A stretch of DNA of 64,000 nucleotides from Agaribacterium sp. ZY112 (GCF_041346925.1 NZ_CP166840.1:1426001-1490000); one strand, 5' to 3'. Numbered from the stretch's first letter, positions 1 to 8,170 are shown. Notes: generated by a model not told the origin, from the letters alone. A program made the numbers and translations.

Positions 1-214
1 CTGGGTCTAATGTACCGTTGCGGTTCTTATCCATACCACTATCGACTTGAACACCACCGAAGGTACATGCGCTACCTGTACTGATGTTGGTCTCTGTAGT
101 TAGTGACTTAAGGCCTTTTTTCGTATCATCACCGCCACACGCGGTTAGTATAAATGAAGTGGCGACTACACCAACGGATAGCATGCGGCGTAGCTGATAG
201 CTTTTGTTCATCAT
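1..214 (-). CDS. Partial lipoprotein with a DUF7151-like repeat start
   Basis: This is the N-terminal part of a gene that runs off the left edge of the window. The minus-strand reading starts with two consecutive ATG codons (214 and 211), preceded by a GGACACC stretch that can act as ribosome binding site. A hydrophobic signal segment leads to the lipobox LTAC followed by GGDD, so a type II signal peptide and membrane anchoring are expected. After the anchor comes CTFGGVQVDSGMDKNRNGTLDP-like sequence (Cys, Gly-Gly, then a D-x-N-x-N-G calcium-loop-like stretch), which resembles the short Cys/Asp repeats of the DUF7151 type found in secreted proteins of marine bacteria. Function is unknown. The family assignment is from memory of the motif, not a search. 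Confidence 0.6.
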   Translation of the reverse strand, partial: MMNKSYQLRRMLSVGVVATSFILTACGGDDTKKGLKSLTTETNISTGSACTFGGVQVDSGMDKNRNGTLDP

Positions 215-512
215 CGTAAAGGTGTCCTAAGGGCGGTTAACTTAAAGCGAGAACAAAGAACGGTAAATCAGATGGGTTAAAGCTTTATGACAGTATTCAT
301 CTCAGAAGTTGATTTTTTATGTTCAGGGGCATAGACCACCCTTGCCACTCAAAACACACCTTCTTTGATTTGGAAGTTATTTATAGCGAGGTAGCTTATA
401 GAAGAGCAGTGCCTTCTAAAGAATTTTATTAAATGAAGTTTCAGGTTTTACAAAATCAACTATGCGTTGACGTAGCATTAGGTAGATCGCTACTGTCTTT
501 TGGTTATAGAAA
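215..512. other. Intergenic stretch between lipoprotein and dioxygenase gene ends
   Basis: About 300 bases separate the start of the leftmost lipoprotein gene from the 3' end of the dioxygenase gene. It should hold the promoter of the lipoprotein gene. An open frame entering from 433 on the plus strand only reads the dioxygenase C-terminus antisense and has no supporting features. I see no RNA gene or convincing terminator hairpin. Confidence 0.4.
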
Positions 513-1277
513 TTACTCAAACAACCATGATGAATTATTTAGCGAGCCGTATTCCCAACTTTCATGGATAAGCCTTGTTGAGGATTTTTTCGCGGCACCC
601 ATGGCAATAAGCAATGGAGCATAGTGCTCTAAGCTTGGATGAGCAAGCTGGGCGTGTTCGCAGTATTTATAAGGCTGACAAAGTTGGTCTATATCCCATT
701 CGGCCACACAGCGCTGTAACCATGTAACAAAATGTTTAGCCCACAGAGGTGTTTGGCCACTTAGGCTTAAGGCCCGTAAATTATGGGTGGCGCTGCCTGA
801 AGCTAAAATCAATACACCTTGCTGGCGCAGATCGGATAGGGCTTGGCCTAATTCATATAGTTTTTTTAAGTCGTTGACTTGGGGCAGGCTAAGTGCGGCT
901 AAAGGAATTTGTTGGTTGGGGTAGGCTAATTTCAGTACCGACCATATTCCGTGATCGAGCTTATACGAAACGGGTTTGGCTTTAAGTGAGTGTGTGTTTA
1001 GGCTTTTGTTTATTGCGTCACTTAACCATGCAGGTTGTTCTGACTGATAAGAAAAGTTGTATAAATCCTTAGGAAACCCCCAGAAGTCATGTTGGCTATC
1101 TAGTTTTCCAGTTTGGCTTATGCAGAGCTCTCGGCTTTGCCAGTGTGCAGAAATAACAACAATTGCTTTAGCCTTTTTAGTTAATAGGTTGGGAAACTTT
1201 TCTAAGAACTGTTTTGCTGGTGAGTTATAAAGTAGGCGGTCAGGAGGCCCATGAGAAATAAAGCTTGAAGCTATCAT
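513..1277 (-). CDS. DODA-type extradiol ring-opening dioxygenase (YgiD-like)
   Basis: A 254-residue cytosolic protein of the class III extradiol dioxygenase family (LigB fold), the group that includes E. coli YgiD and plant 4,5-DOPA dioxygenase, which open catechol-type rings using a non-haem metal. Visible family marks are the N-terminal SHGPP motif (His9 would be a metal ligand), VISAHWQ around residue 43, the DHGIW motif near 110 and SATHNLR near 163. Length is typical (about 260). Its ATG overlaps the TGA of the upstream glutathione transferase gene (ATGA, 1274-1277), so the two are translationally coupled. The pairing with a glutathionyl-hydroquinone reductase-like enzyme suggests handling of catechols or quinones; the actual substrate is not evident. 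Confidence 0.85.
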   Translation of the reverse strand: MIASSFISHGPPDRLLYNSPAKQFLEKFPNLLTKKAKAIVVISAHWQSRELCISQTGKLDSQHDFWGFPKDLYNFSYQSEQPAWLSDAINKSLNTHSLKAKPVSYKLDHGIWSVLKLAYPNQQIPLAALSLPQVNDLKKLYELGQALSDLRQQGVLILASGSATHNLRALSLSGQTPLWAKHFVTWLQRCVAEWDIDQLCQPYKYCEHAQLAHPSLEHYAPLLIAMGAAKKSSTRLIHESWEYGSLNNSSWLFE

Positions 1278-2347
1278 AACTTACCGCCTTGATTGCATTG
1301 TTCTATGTTATTTTGATTTATCTTTTTATAAAAATCACTATCTGGCCCAGAAGGCACAATAGAATTTGGATTTAGATCTGAAATAGAGTAATAACCCTGT
1401 TTGATATGGGCTACATTGACAGTTTCAGCTACGTCTTTAATGTCATAGATGTTTTGAATGTAGCGATAGAGATGCGGGTAATCTTCTATTCGTTTTAGAT
1501 TGCATTTAAACAAACCATAATATGCCAAATCGAAACGGATAAGAGTTACAAATAAGCGAATATCACTTTCTGTGAAATGTGAGCCTAGTAAGTATTGGCT
1601 AGTGCTTAGCCTTTTCTCTAACTTGTCTAAGCTTCCAAATAAATTAAATAAGGACTTTTCATAAGCTATTTGAGTTTGTGCAAAACCTGCTTTGTATACC
1701 TCATTGTTGATGTTTTCATATAAAAATAAATTAAGATCGTTTATTTGTTTGATTAATGCTTTGGGGCGTAAATTTATTGTATCTGGACAGCTGTTTTTTT
1801 CTTGCTCGTCGTGTCTTGACCCCTGTTTTGAATTTCTATCCTTTGAGTGTTTTCCATTTGCAAAATCCAAAAAAACTTCATTCATCATAATAAGGATGTC
1901 GGCGCTTTCATTATTGACGATACATTGATTTTTCTTATCCCATAATACCGGTACTGTAGCTCGCCCGTTTACTGTATTAAGGCTGTGGCTATAGAGCTCG
2001 TGTAGAAAGTTGTAATTATGTATGTGATCCTCTGTAGCACCGGGAAAGTCGCCAAAGCGCCAGCCTTGCTCTGTTAGTGTGGGCTCTACAACACTTAGGC
2101 TGATAAGGTCTTTTAAGCCTAATAGGCTGCGGGCCATTAAGCAGCGGCTTGCCCACGGGCAAATTAGCGCTACATAAAGATGGTAGCGTCCAGCTTCAAT
2201 ATGAAAGCCAGCCTTGCCAGTGGGGCCGGCTGTACCGTCTTTTGTGACCCAGTTTCGAAAGTTTGATACCTGACGAATAAAGGTACCTTGTTGATCGCTT
2301 GCTTGATATGGGTCCCATTTTTTTGTCCACTTGCCATTTACTAACAT
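1274..2347 (-). CDS. Xi-class glutathione S-transferase (glutathionyl-hydroquinone reductase-like)
   Basis: A 357-residue protein resembling E. coli YqjG and other Xi-class transferases, which reduce glutathionyl-hydroquinones through a cysteine. The diagnostic LICPWASR motif (catalytic Cys near residue 63) lies after the N-terminal W-T-K-K-W-D-P-Y segment, followed by the thioredoxin-fold half with VPVLWDKK and NNESADIL (glutathione contact), and then an all-helical C-terminal half. It is some 30 residues longer than YqjG because of a charged Ser/Lys/Glu-rich insertion at about 165-190. Start chosen at 2347: an excellent AGGAGG lies 5 nt upstream. It is the first gene of a two-gene unit with the dioxygenase and lies downstream of the LysR gene on the same strand. 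Confidence 0.88.
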   Translation of the reverse strand: MLVNGKWTKKWDPYQASDQQGTFIRQVSNFRNWVTKDGTAGPTGKAGFHIEAGRYHLYVALICPWASRCLMARSLLGLKDLISLSVVEPTLTEQGWRFGDFPGATEDHIHNYNFLHELYSHSLNTVNGRATVPVLWDKKNQCIVNNESADILIMMNEVFLDFANGKHSKDRNSKQGSRHDEQEKNSCPDTINLRPKALIKQINDLNLFLYENINNEVYKAGFAQTQIAYEKSLFNLFGSLDKLEKRLSTSQYLLGSHFTESDIRLFVTLIRFDLAYYGLFKCNLKRIEDYPHLYRYIQNIYDIKDVAETVNVAHIKQGYYSISDLNPNSIVPSGPDSDFYKKINQNNIEQCNQGGKL

Positions 2348-2362
2348 CGAGCCTCCTAGGGT

Positions 2363-2444
2363 GTGTTAACACTCTCTCAGGTGTTAATAATCGTCCTAGT
2401 TGATAGTGTTAACAATTGCTATTTAATGAAAATTATTGTTAACC
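2363..2444. promoter_or_regulatory. Cluster of GTTAAC-containing operator-like sites
   Basis: Upstream of the glutathione transferase gene lie the perfect palindrome GTGTTAACAC (2363-2372), GTGTTAATA (2381-2389), GTGTTAACA (2406-2414) and TTGTTAACC (2436-2444). A further GTTAAC occurs at 3488-3493 in the divergent region between the LysR gene and the GlcG-like gene. The repetition suggests binding sites for the local LysR-type regulator or another repressor. That they are functional operators is inference. Confidence 0.45.
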
Positions 2445-2559
2445 AAATTGAATTAATTGGTGTTTTTGTAATGTTAGGGCCGTATCGATAGTATTGTGGG
2501 GTTGAGATTTTTCTTGCTTAGGCTGGAAGCTCTGCGAGCTATTTAGCTGGTGTTGTCGG

Positions 2560-3456
2560 TTAAAGCAGGCGTTGATCGAAATATGTTTGCATGGCTGTCT
2601 GCAGGATGGATACTTTTGCACTGAGGTGCTTACGATGGCTATAGACCAGGTAGATGCCTCCCCTCATTAATTGCCACTCAGGCAGGAGGCGTATTAGTTC
2701 ACCGCTTTCGAGTTCATGCCTAATCATAAACGATGGGCAAAAGCCTATGCCTAAGCCCTGTTTGATCAGACTGCTGCTGGCTTGCGAGCTGTTAATACGA
2801 ATTCGGCCATGTAACTTAATATGTAGCTTTTCTGTGCCACGTGAAAAACTACAGCTCTGCCCTCCACGATAATTACTGTCTATAACCAGATCATGTTTTA
2901 GTAGATCTTCGGGGTGTTTGGGTGGGCTGACTTGATCAAGGTAGTAAGGGTTTGCACACAGTATAAGCTCCATATTTGCTAGCTTTTTAGCGATTAAACT
3001 GGAGTCTTCAAGTGCACCAATACGGATGGCTGCATCAAAACCTTCATCGACAATATCAACATAGCGATCAGCTAATACGACATCGAGCTCAAGTTGCTGA
3101 TGCTGACGAGCAAAGTCACTAATAAATGGTAGTAGATGTCGTCCAGTGAAAGCCTCGGAAGGAACTGCGAGGCGTAGCTTGCCGCTGGCTTCTTTAGTTC
3201 TATCTTTGATGGAGTCCTCTAAAGAGTCAAATTCCTCAAGTAAGCTTAGACAGCGTTCGTAATAGGCTTGGCCATCGGCGGTGGTGCTCATTTTGCGAGT
3301 GGTACGTTGTAATAATCTCAGCCCTAAGTCATGTTCAAGGGCACTTATATTGCGGCTAACCATTACTTTTGAACAGCCTAGGCTGCGAGCTGCTGATGAA
3401 AAGCTGCCCATTTTAACTACGCTGCAATAGGTTCTCATGCAATAGAGTTTATCCAT
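2560..3456 (-). CDS. LysR family transcriptional regulator
   Basis: A 298-residue LysR-type regulator. The N-terminal winged helix-turn-helix (about residues 5-62) reads MRTYCSVVKMGSFSSAARSL followed by the recognition helix and the RLLQRTTRK wing; residues 90-290 form the periplasmic-binding-like effector domain (GKLRLAVPSEAF start). It resembles the AaeR/DmlR-like subgroup that often controls neighbouring redox or aromatic genes. It sits between the dioxygenase/transferase unit, transcribed the same way downstream, and a GlcG-like gene transcribed away from it, the classic LysR layout. The ligand is unknown. No strong ribosome site is seen before the ATG. Confidence 0.9.
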   Translation of the reverse strand: MDKLYCMRTYCSVVKMGSFSSAARSLGCSKVMVSRNISALEHDLGLRLLQRTTRKMSTTADGQAYYERCLSLLEEFDSLEDSIKDRTKEASGKLRLAVPSEAFTGRHLLPFISDFARQHQQLELDVVLADRYVDIVDEGFDAAIRIGALEDSSLIAKKLANMELILCANPYYLDQVSPPKHPEDLLKHDLVIDSNYRGGQSCSFSRGTEKLHIKLHGRIRINSSQASSSLIKQGLGIGFCPSFMIRHELESGELIRLLPEWQLMRGGIYLVYSHRKHLSAKVSILQTAMQTYFDQRLL

Positions 3457-3595
3457 AATTAACCGTCGCTTTTCTTAGGTTTCGATAGTTAACTAATATG
3501 TAATAGTGAGTTAGCCAATGCAAGTATTGTTAGATATTTGTGACGAAAGAATAATAGTACTTTTAATGAGTGATATGGCTTGTTGTGGAGATGCT

Positions 3596-4054
3596 ATGCG
3601 TGAAGATATTACGAGTGTTGATGTGTTGAGAGGTATTAATTTGAAACAGGCTCGTTTACTTTTGGATCAATCTATTGAGCACGCGAGGCATTTAGCTTTA
3701 CCTGCAATGGCCGTCGTAATTTTAGATTCGGGTGGTTATGTTAAGGCCTCAGTGACAGAAGATGGGGCCTCTACATTGCGGCATAGTATTGCAGAGGGTA
3801 AGGCGAATGCTGCGTTAGCTATGGGCATGAATAGCTCTCAGTTTGACCACTTATTAAAACAGGGGGTATTGAGTGAGGCCTTTAGCGCATCTTTAACAGC
3901 CGCAGCTAATGGCCGTTTTAATCCTAACTCGGGTGGTCTGCTGTTACGATATAAGGGGGCGCTAATAGGAGCTATGGGGGCTTCGGGGGCGTCTGCCGAG
4001 CAAGATGAAGTACTTTTGAAATCAGTACTTCAACGCAATAAGATATTTATTTAG
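3596..4054 (+). CDS. GlcG/HbpS family haem-binding-like protein
   Basis: A member of the GlcG/HbpS (DUF336) family. Members include the extracellular haem-binding sensor HbpS of Streptomyces and GlcG of the glycolate locus; others bind cobalamin or redox cofactors. Family marks: LKQARLLLDQSIEHAR, then MAVVILDSGGYVKA, KANAALAMG, and the C-terminal RYKGALIGAMGASGASAEQDE glycine-rich turn. I place the start at 3596, because GGAG stands 5 nt upstream and the mature family length is about 150 residues. In-frame ATGs at 3518 and 3566 would add up to 26 residues with no homology and lack good ribosome sites. It is divergent from the LysR gene and ends 2 nt before the convergent histidine kinase gene. 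Confidence 0.8.
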   Translation: MREDITSVDVLRGINLKQARLLLDQSIEHARHLALPAMAVVILDSGGYVKASVTEDGASTLRHSIAEGKANAALAMGMNSSQFDHLLKQGVLSEAFSASLTAAANGRFNPNSGGLLLRYKGALIGAMGASGASAEQDEVLLKSVLQRNKIFI

Positions 4055-4056
4055 CT

Positions 4057-5553
4057 TTAAGCTTGCGGCAAAGCAAAAGAGAAAGTTGTGCCTGTATTTA
4101 ATTGACTTTGCACTTCAATAGCCGATTCGTGAAGCTCTAATAGCTTTCTTGTAATGGCCAATCCTAAGCCACCGTGGGCGGTGTTTTCTCTTACGCTATT
4201 GCCTGCTTTAAAGTGGGGTTCAAAGATGTGTTGTAAATCTTGCTCAGGAATACCGATGCCATTATCACTGACATTGATAGACACAAGGCCCGAACCTTCT
4301 TTAATGTTGACTTTGATGTGGCCACCATCGGGCGTATGCCTTAGCGCATTTTCAATTAAGTTGGTAAATACGCGCTCTAATTTTTCGATATCAGCTCTTA
4401 CAACGATGCCACTGTCTCTTGGGTCAACACTTAAGCTGATATTCTTTTCTGCGGAGCTTAGTTGAAATTTCTGTAAGACATCTTGGACAAGTTCGGCGAT
4501 AGCAACGCTTTCTTTTCTTACATTGACGTTGCTGCCATCTAAGTAGGCAAGCTCAAACAATTGTTCAATAAGACGAGATATTTTCTTGGCGCTATTTCGG
4601 GCTGTAGCAATAAACTGTTTGCTTTGTTCTGCCGTCATTGAATCTTGTTGTAATTCCCAAGTTTCTAGGTAACCAAGTAAAGAAGCCAGTGGTGTACGTA
4701 AATCGTGGCTTACGTGAGACAATAACTCTTTACGTAATTCATCGATAGAAACAACCTTATCGTACTGTTGCTGAAGGCGTAATAAGGCATCATAAAATGC
4801 GTGGCCAAGAATTTGAATGTCATTATCACTTTCGGCTTGCCATTTACTCAACTCTGTCAGAAGTTCATTGTTGTCAGACGTTAAGCTTTTATCAAAACCA
4901 AGCATTTTTACATTTTGAGCTTGTTTGATTAGCTTGTTGAGTGGGCGAGTAATACAAGCGATAAGCATAGTGATGGCAAATGCCGAAAATACGACGACAA
5001 GTAGCAATAGGCCTAAACCAGATTGCAATATGTTTTTATACCAGTGGGCATTCTGCAGAGCCTCTTTAGCCTGGCTGCCTATGATGATATATAAATAACC
5101 ATAAACTTCGCCCATTTGATAAATAGGAGCTACAGAAAAAACTTTTTCTTTATTTATATTTTTGGGGTCTGGCCCCAGAACAATGCTGCCTTTCTCTGCA
5201 GCAAGAAAAGCTTGTATCGGTTCAAGCTTTATCTTATCTAGCTTGACTTGCTCAGGAGCAGCGTCAAAAGAAACGATACTTCCTGTTTTATCTAATAAGT
5301 AAAATTCAAAGTTGGGGCCTAATATCATTAAATCACGAAAGGTGCTTTTAGCTGCTTTTCTATCTGGCTTACCGTCTTTAAATAATAAGTAGTGATCAAC
5401 GACATGCTGAGCAAGGTCTCGATGGATCTCTTGAGTGCTTTGCCGTTCACTTTGCTTTGAGTTATAAACAAACAGGGCAGCGCTTAAGCTACCAAAAACA
5501 AGAAGCAAGGCAAGCAAGCTGAGGGTGATGCGTGTACTTAAGCTATTGATCAT
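4057..5553 (-). CDS. Sensor histidine kinase with periplasmic sensor domain
   Basis: A 498-residue membrane kinase. Transmembrane segments at about 8-30 and 178-200 bracket a periplasmic domain of about 145 residues with PAS/Cache-like strands (FYLLDKTGSIVSFD; YGYLYIIIGS). HAMP follows (ITRPLNKLIKQ), then HisKA with the phospho-acceptor His283 in LLSHVSHDLRTPLASLLGY, and the ATPase domain with the N box (NLIENALRHT), G1 (VSDNGIGIP) and G2 (HGGLGLAI). All catalytic motifs are intact. It overlaps the response regulator gene by 11 nt and is the last gene of an operon that starts with two spondin-domain genes, so the kinase probably senses an envelope state linked to those proteins. The signal is unknown. 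Confidence 0.92.
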   Translation of the reverse strand: MINSLSTRITLSLLALLLVFGSLSAALFVYNSKQSERQSTQEIHRDLAQHVVDHYLLFKDGKPDRKAAKSTFRDLMILGPNFEFYLLDKTGSIVSFDAAPEQVKLDKIKLEPIQAFLAAEKGSIVLGPDPKNINKEKVFSVAPIYQMGEVYGYLYIIIGSQAKEALQNAHWYKNILQSGLGLLLLVVVFSAFAITMLIACITRPLNKLIKQAQNVKMLGFDKSLTSDNNELLTELSKWQAESDNDIQILGHAFYDALLRLQQQYDKVVSIDELRKELLSHVSHDLRTPLASLLGYLETWELQQDSMTAEQSKQFIATARNSAKKISRLIEQLFELAYLDGSNVNVRKESVAIAELVQDVLQKFQLSSAEKNISLSVDPRDSGIVVRADIEKLERVFTNLIENALRHTPDGGHIKVNIKEGSGLVSINVSDNGIGIPEQDLQHIFEPHFKAGNSVRENTAHGGLGLAITRKLLELHESAIEVQSQLNTGTTFSFALPQA

Positions 5554-6283
5554 AGAATTTATAACCTACGCCCCAAACAGTTAGAACATATTTGGGTTTG
5601 GATGAATCGATTTCTAATTTCGCACGTAAACGGTTGATGTGCGAGTTGACTGTGTGTTCAAAACCGTTGTGTTGGTAGCCCCATACGGCATTGAGTAATT
5701 GCTCGCGAGTAAATACCTTGCCGGGGTAGTTTGCCATATATAAAAGCAGATCAAACTCTTTAGCTGTTAATGAAATGGCTTTGTTTTGTAGTTCAACATG
5801 ACGCTTTTGAATATCAAGTACTAAGTCATCAAAGGCTAGTTTGTCGTTGCTGTCGTCATCTTTAGTGTCGTTCTCAGCTTGAGAATGTGTATTTGAGTCT
5901 TGTTGCGAAAATGAAACACGGCGTAATAAAGCTTTAATACGTGCTTGTAATTCACGAACGCTAAAGGGCTTGGTTAGGTAATCATCGGCGCCTACTTCTA
6001 ACCCGACAACTCGATCGGCTTCGGATTTTCTGGCCGTCAGCATTAATATAGGGGTGTGATTATTTTGTTGCCTGAGCTGCTGGCAGATATCTAATCCGTT
6101 CATGTCGGGCAGCATAATATCAAGCACAATAGCATCAAAGGTGTGTTGCTGGGTGAGGGCCCAGCCTTCACTACCGCTTAGGCAGCTGGTGACCTCAAAA
6201 TTTAGGCTTTCGAGGTTGAGGGCAATCAGCTCGTTAATGTCAGGCTGATCTTCAATAATCAGAATATGCTTTTTGGCATCCAT
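5543..6283 (-). CDS. OmpR/PhoB-type response regulator
   Basis: A 246-residue response regulator. The receiver domain (about 5-118) has the acidic pair in IIEDQPD, the phospho-acceptor Asp55 in IVLDIMLPDMNG, the conserved Thr in MLTARK and the Lys in DDYLTKPFSVREL. The C-terminal winged helix (about 150-245) shows LTAKEFDLLLYMANYPGKVFTREQLL and VNSHINRLRAKLE, typical of OmpR/PhoB DNA-binding domains. The linker is unusually long and acidic (Gln/Asp/Asn-rich, about 125-150). The gene lies between a spondin-domain lipoprotein gene (52 nt upstream, separated by a stable hairpin) and the partner kinase (11-nt overlap). Direct repeats before the operon are candidate binding sites. Confidence 0.93.
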   Translation of the reverse strand: MDAKKHILIIEDQPDINELIALNLESLNFEVTSCLSGSEGWALTQQHTFDAIVLDIMLPDMNGLDICQQLRQQNNHTPILMLTARKSEADRVVGLEVGADDYLTKPFSVRELQARIKALLRRVSFSQQDSNTHSQAENDTKDDDSNDKLAFDDLVLDIQKRHVELQNKAISLTAKEFDLLLYMANYPGKVFTREQLLNAVWGYQHNGFEHTVNSHINRLRAKLEIDSSKPKYVLTVWGVGYKFYDQ

Positions 6284-6290
6284 AATAGTT

Positions 6291-6308
6291 GGAGGCCCGA
6301 AGGCCTCC
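6291..6308 (-). promoter_or_regulatory. Intercistronic cUUCGg hairpin
   Basis: Between the stop of the spondin lipoprotein gene and the ATG of the response regulator, the minus-strand RNA can form a perfect 7-bp GGAGGCC/GGCCUCC stem closed by a UUCG loop with C-G closing pair, an exceptionally stable tetraloop. No U run follows, so it is not a standard terminator. It may serve as a partial terminator, an RNase barrier or a control element that sets different levels for secreted proteins and regulators. A Shine-Dalgarno-like AAGGAGG is buried in its 5' arm. Confidence 0.6.
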
Positions 6309-6335
6309 TTGTCTCTCTTATTGTTTGCAGTAATG

Positions 6336-7136
6336 TTACTGCGTTCTTTCCACCATCAAATACAATACACCTTGTTGAAAGCGGTGGCTTTCGTTAAGGG
6401 TTGAGTCAGCAAGACCATCAGCACTGGTCACGACACCGGTATGGATGCTAACTACATCAACATCATCACGCTCGGCATTAAAGCCTTCTCCGCCGCCTGC
6501 AGGCCCTGGAATGGTCGCTGCGGTTTCGCTATTGGACTCGGTACCGGCATCATAAACACGTAAAAGTGTTGAGTATTGCATACCCACGTCAAGATGCCCT
6601 ATTGCCATGGCATTGAGGCCTGCAAATGCGTCGTTAGTATTGACTGGCATTGCCGCTGCAGTGAGATATAAATCACCACTGTAGTTAGTCTCAAGTTCTA
6701 CGCTAGTACTTACACCTGGCATTAAAACACCTTCGCTGGCCTTGGCGTCATATGCGCTTTCAGCCGCCTCTACGAGCATGGCTGGTGAACCCGATTCCGC
6801 AAGGTTTTCTAGGGCAACAGACGCTGGCGCGCCTAAATCCCATGCGTAATAACTGTCGTTGTGCAATATAAGCGCTGCTGGAGCAATGGGTTGATTTGCG
6901 GTGACATTCGTTAAGGTCACCGTGTAGTTATACGTAGGCATCGCACTGGGTGAGGGGCTAGGCTCCGGGCTCATACTTGGCTCTGGGCTCATTTCGGGCT
7001 CAGGGCTCATGCTTGTATCAGGGCTGGGGCTGACCATGTCTTTGGGGTCTGAATCCGAATCACCACCGCAGGCCGTTAAGGTAGCGGCGACAATAAGCAG
7101 CGCGCTAGCTCGTATTGAAAGTCTTGTTAAGTTCAT
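6336..7136 (-). CDS. Spondin-domain lipoprotein
   Basis: A 266-residue secreted lipoprotein. The signal peptide ends in the lipobox LTAC (Cys22-23 region) followed by GGDSDSD. Next comes a low-complexity linker of MSPEP/PSPSP units (about 32-68) and then a bacterial spondin_N-type domain: YNYTVTLTNVTANQPIAPAAL, a core with LMPGVSTSVEL, LTAAAMPVNTNDAFAGLNAM, the acidic DAGTESNSE and the C-terminal hydrophobic strand. In animals spondin domains act in matrix adhesion; bacterial members are poorly characterised. It lies 10 nt downstream of a paralogous spondin gene and upstream of a two-component system. Surface exposure is inferred from the lipobox (Gly at +2, so outer-membrane sorting is plausible). 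Confidence 0.85.
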   Translation of the reverse strand: MNLTRLSIRASALLIVAATLTACGGDSDSDPKDMVSPSPDTSMSPEPEMSPEPSMSPEPSPSPSAMPTYNYTVTLTNVTANQPIAPAALILHNDSYYAWDLGAPASVALENLAESGSPAMLVEAAESAYDAKASEGVLMPGVSTSVELETNYSGDLYLTAAAMPVNTNDAFAGLNAMAIGHLDVGMQYSTLLRVYDAGTESNSETAATIPGPAGGGEGFNAERDDVDVVSIHTGVVTSADGLADSTLNESHRFQQGVLYLMVERTQ

Positions 7137-7146
7137 ATCTGGCTCC

Positions 7147-7878
7147 TTATTCTACGGTGATCACAACTTTAGCTACTGGGTTCAACCAGCGATGTATACT
7201 AGAATCAAGATCGCTATAACCGCCTGCAGGATCGCTATCGCCTAGAGTGCCACGGTGAACATGTACGGTTTCATTTGTTTCCACGTCGGTTACACCCATT
7301 GCGCCAGTGCCGCCGTCGCCATTAGGAGCCATTGGAATGCCAGGGGCACCTAATGCACCGCCACCGTTAATAATTTCATCATTTGCTTCACTGCCGGCAT
7401 CGTAGGCATTTAAGTACAAGGTATAAGTGCCTGCTTCTGTAGGAATTGGCCAGCTATCTAAACCAACAAAACCATCGTTACTTGGCAAAATCATTGCCGT
7501 TAAACTCAAGTGGCTGTAGCCATCACTGTTGATATCGGTGCTTACCATGCCTGCAGGTGCCAATAAGCCGCCAGCGGGATTTTCTACTGTTATACCGCTC
7601 ATGCCGGTTACGTACTCTGCAAGAGGGGTAATGTTGCCACCTTCAGCCATGGTTGCGAGAGCGTCACTGGCAGTTTGGCCAAGCTGATAAAGTTGGGTGT
7701 CGTCGTTATGGGCGGCAACAAGAATAGGCGTAAAGTGCAAACCATGGCTTAGGTTACTAATAGTGATGTCCGTGATTTCTGCGTTAACACTTGCGCCAGT
7801 GGCGCTGAGAGCTAGACCAAGCAGGCAAGACTTTAGTTTTAAACTGGATTTTTTGGCTGGTGATAGTTGTTTTGTCAT
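7147..7878 (-). CDS. Spondin-domain secreted protein
   Basis: A 243-residue exported protein, paralogue of the next gene. It has a Sec-type signal peptide (KLKSCLLGLALSATGASVNA) and then one spondin-type domain: ITDITISNLSHGLHFTPILVAAH, LLAPAGMVSTDI, LTAMILPSNDGFVGLDSW, YDAGSEANDEI, VHVHRGTLGD. It has no lipid anchor or linker, so it should be periplasmic or released, unlike its lipoprotein neighbour. It is the first gene of the operon spondin - spondin lipoprotein - response regulator - kinase. Phased TGTGAT repeats lie about 85-110 nt upstream. The matching DxGxExN and FxGLxxx motifs in both paralogues suggest tandem duplication followed by divergence of localisation. Confidence 0.85.
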   Translation of the reverse strand: MTKQLSPAKKSSLKLKSCLLGLALSATGASVNAEITDITISNLSHGLHFTPILVAAHNDDTQLYQLGQTASDALATMAEGGNITPLAEYVTGMSGITVENPAGGLLAPAGMVSTDINSDGYSHLSLTAMILPSNDGFVGLDSWPIPTEAGTYTLYLNAYDAGSEANDEIINGGGALGAPGIPMAPNGDGGTGAMGVTDVETNETVHVHRGTLGDSDPAGGYSDLDSSIHRWLNPVAKVVITVE

Positions 7879-7962
7879 AGCGCTTTCCTTGTTGTTAGAA
7901 CAGGGTTTTGAATGAGGTTTAATACAGCGCTAACTAAGTTAAATAAAAAAGATCCGCACAAG

Positions 7963-7990
7963 ATCACATACTTATCACAGAATTATCACA
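7963..7990 (-). promoter_or_regulatory. Three 11-bp phased TGTGAT direct repeats
   Basis: On the minus strand, TGTGAT occurs three times with exactly 11-bp spacing (plus-strand ATCACA at 7963-7968, 7974-7979, 7985-7990). Same-orientation half-sites repeating once per helical turn are the usual target design of OmpR/PhoB-family regulators. They lie upstream of the spondin operon, which encodes such a regulator, so autoregulation is the simplest reading. A single related TGTGAC lies further upstream near 8014. Not demonstrated. Confidence 0.5.
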
Positions 7991-8170
7991 AAGCGGCAAA
8001 AGCGAACTAGGTCACATTTATTATGGTTTTGTTTTTTTACTTAGATGTCTTGAATCTGTAGTAAAAGCTAGGAGTGTTTTTATAGAAGGACGTTTATAAA
8101 ACAGTGTTTATAAAGCAGAGTATAAAGGGAAGGCTCTTGTAAGTTTGCGTTCCCTTTATTGGTATTACTA

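Noticed and set aside
433..624. Small plus-strand gene at the end of the dioxygenase
   Set aside because: It overlaps the dioxygenase C-terminus antisense, with no recognisable domain.
7963..7990. CRP binding site
   Set aside because: TGTGA halves are in direct, not inverted, orientation and are phased at 11 bp, unlike the TGTGA-N6-TCACA palindrome.
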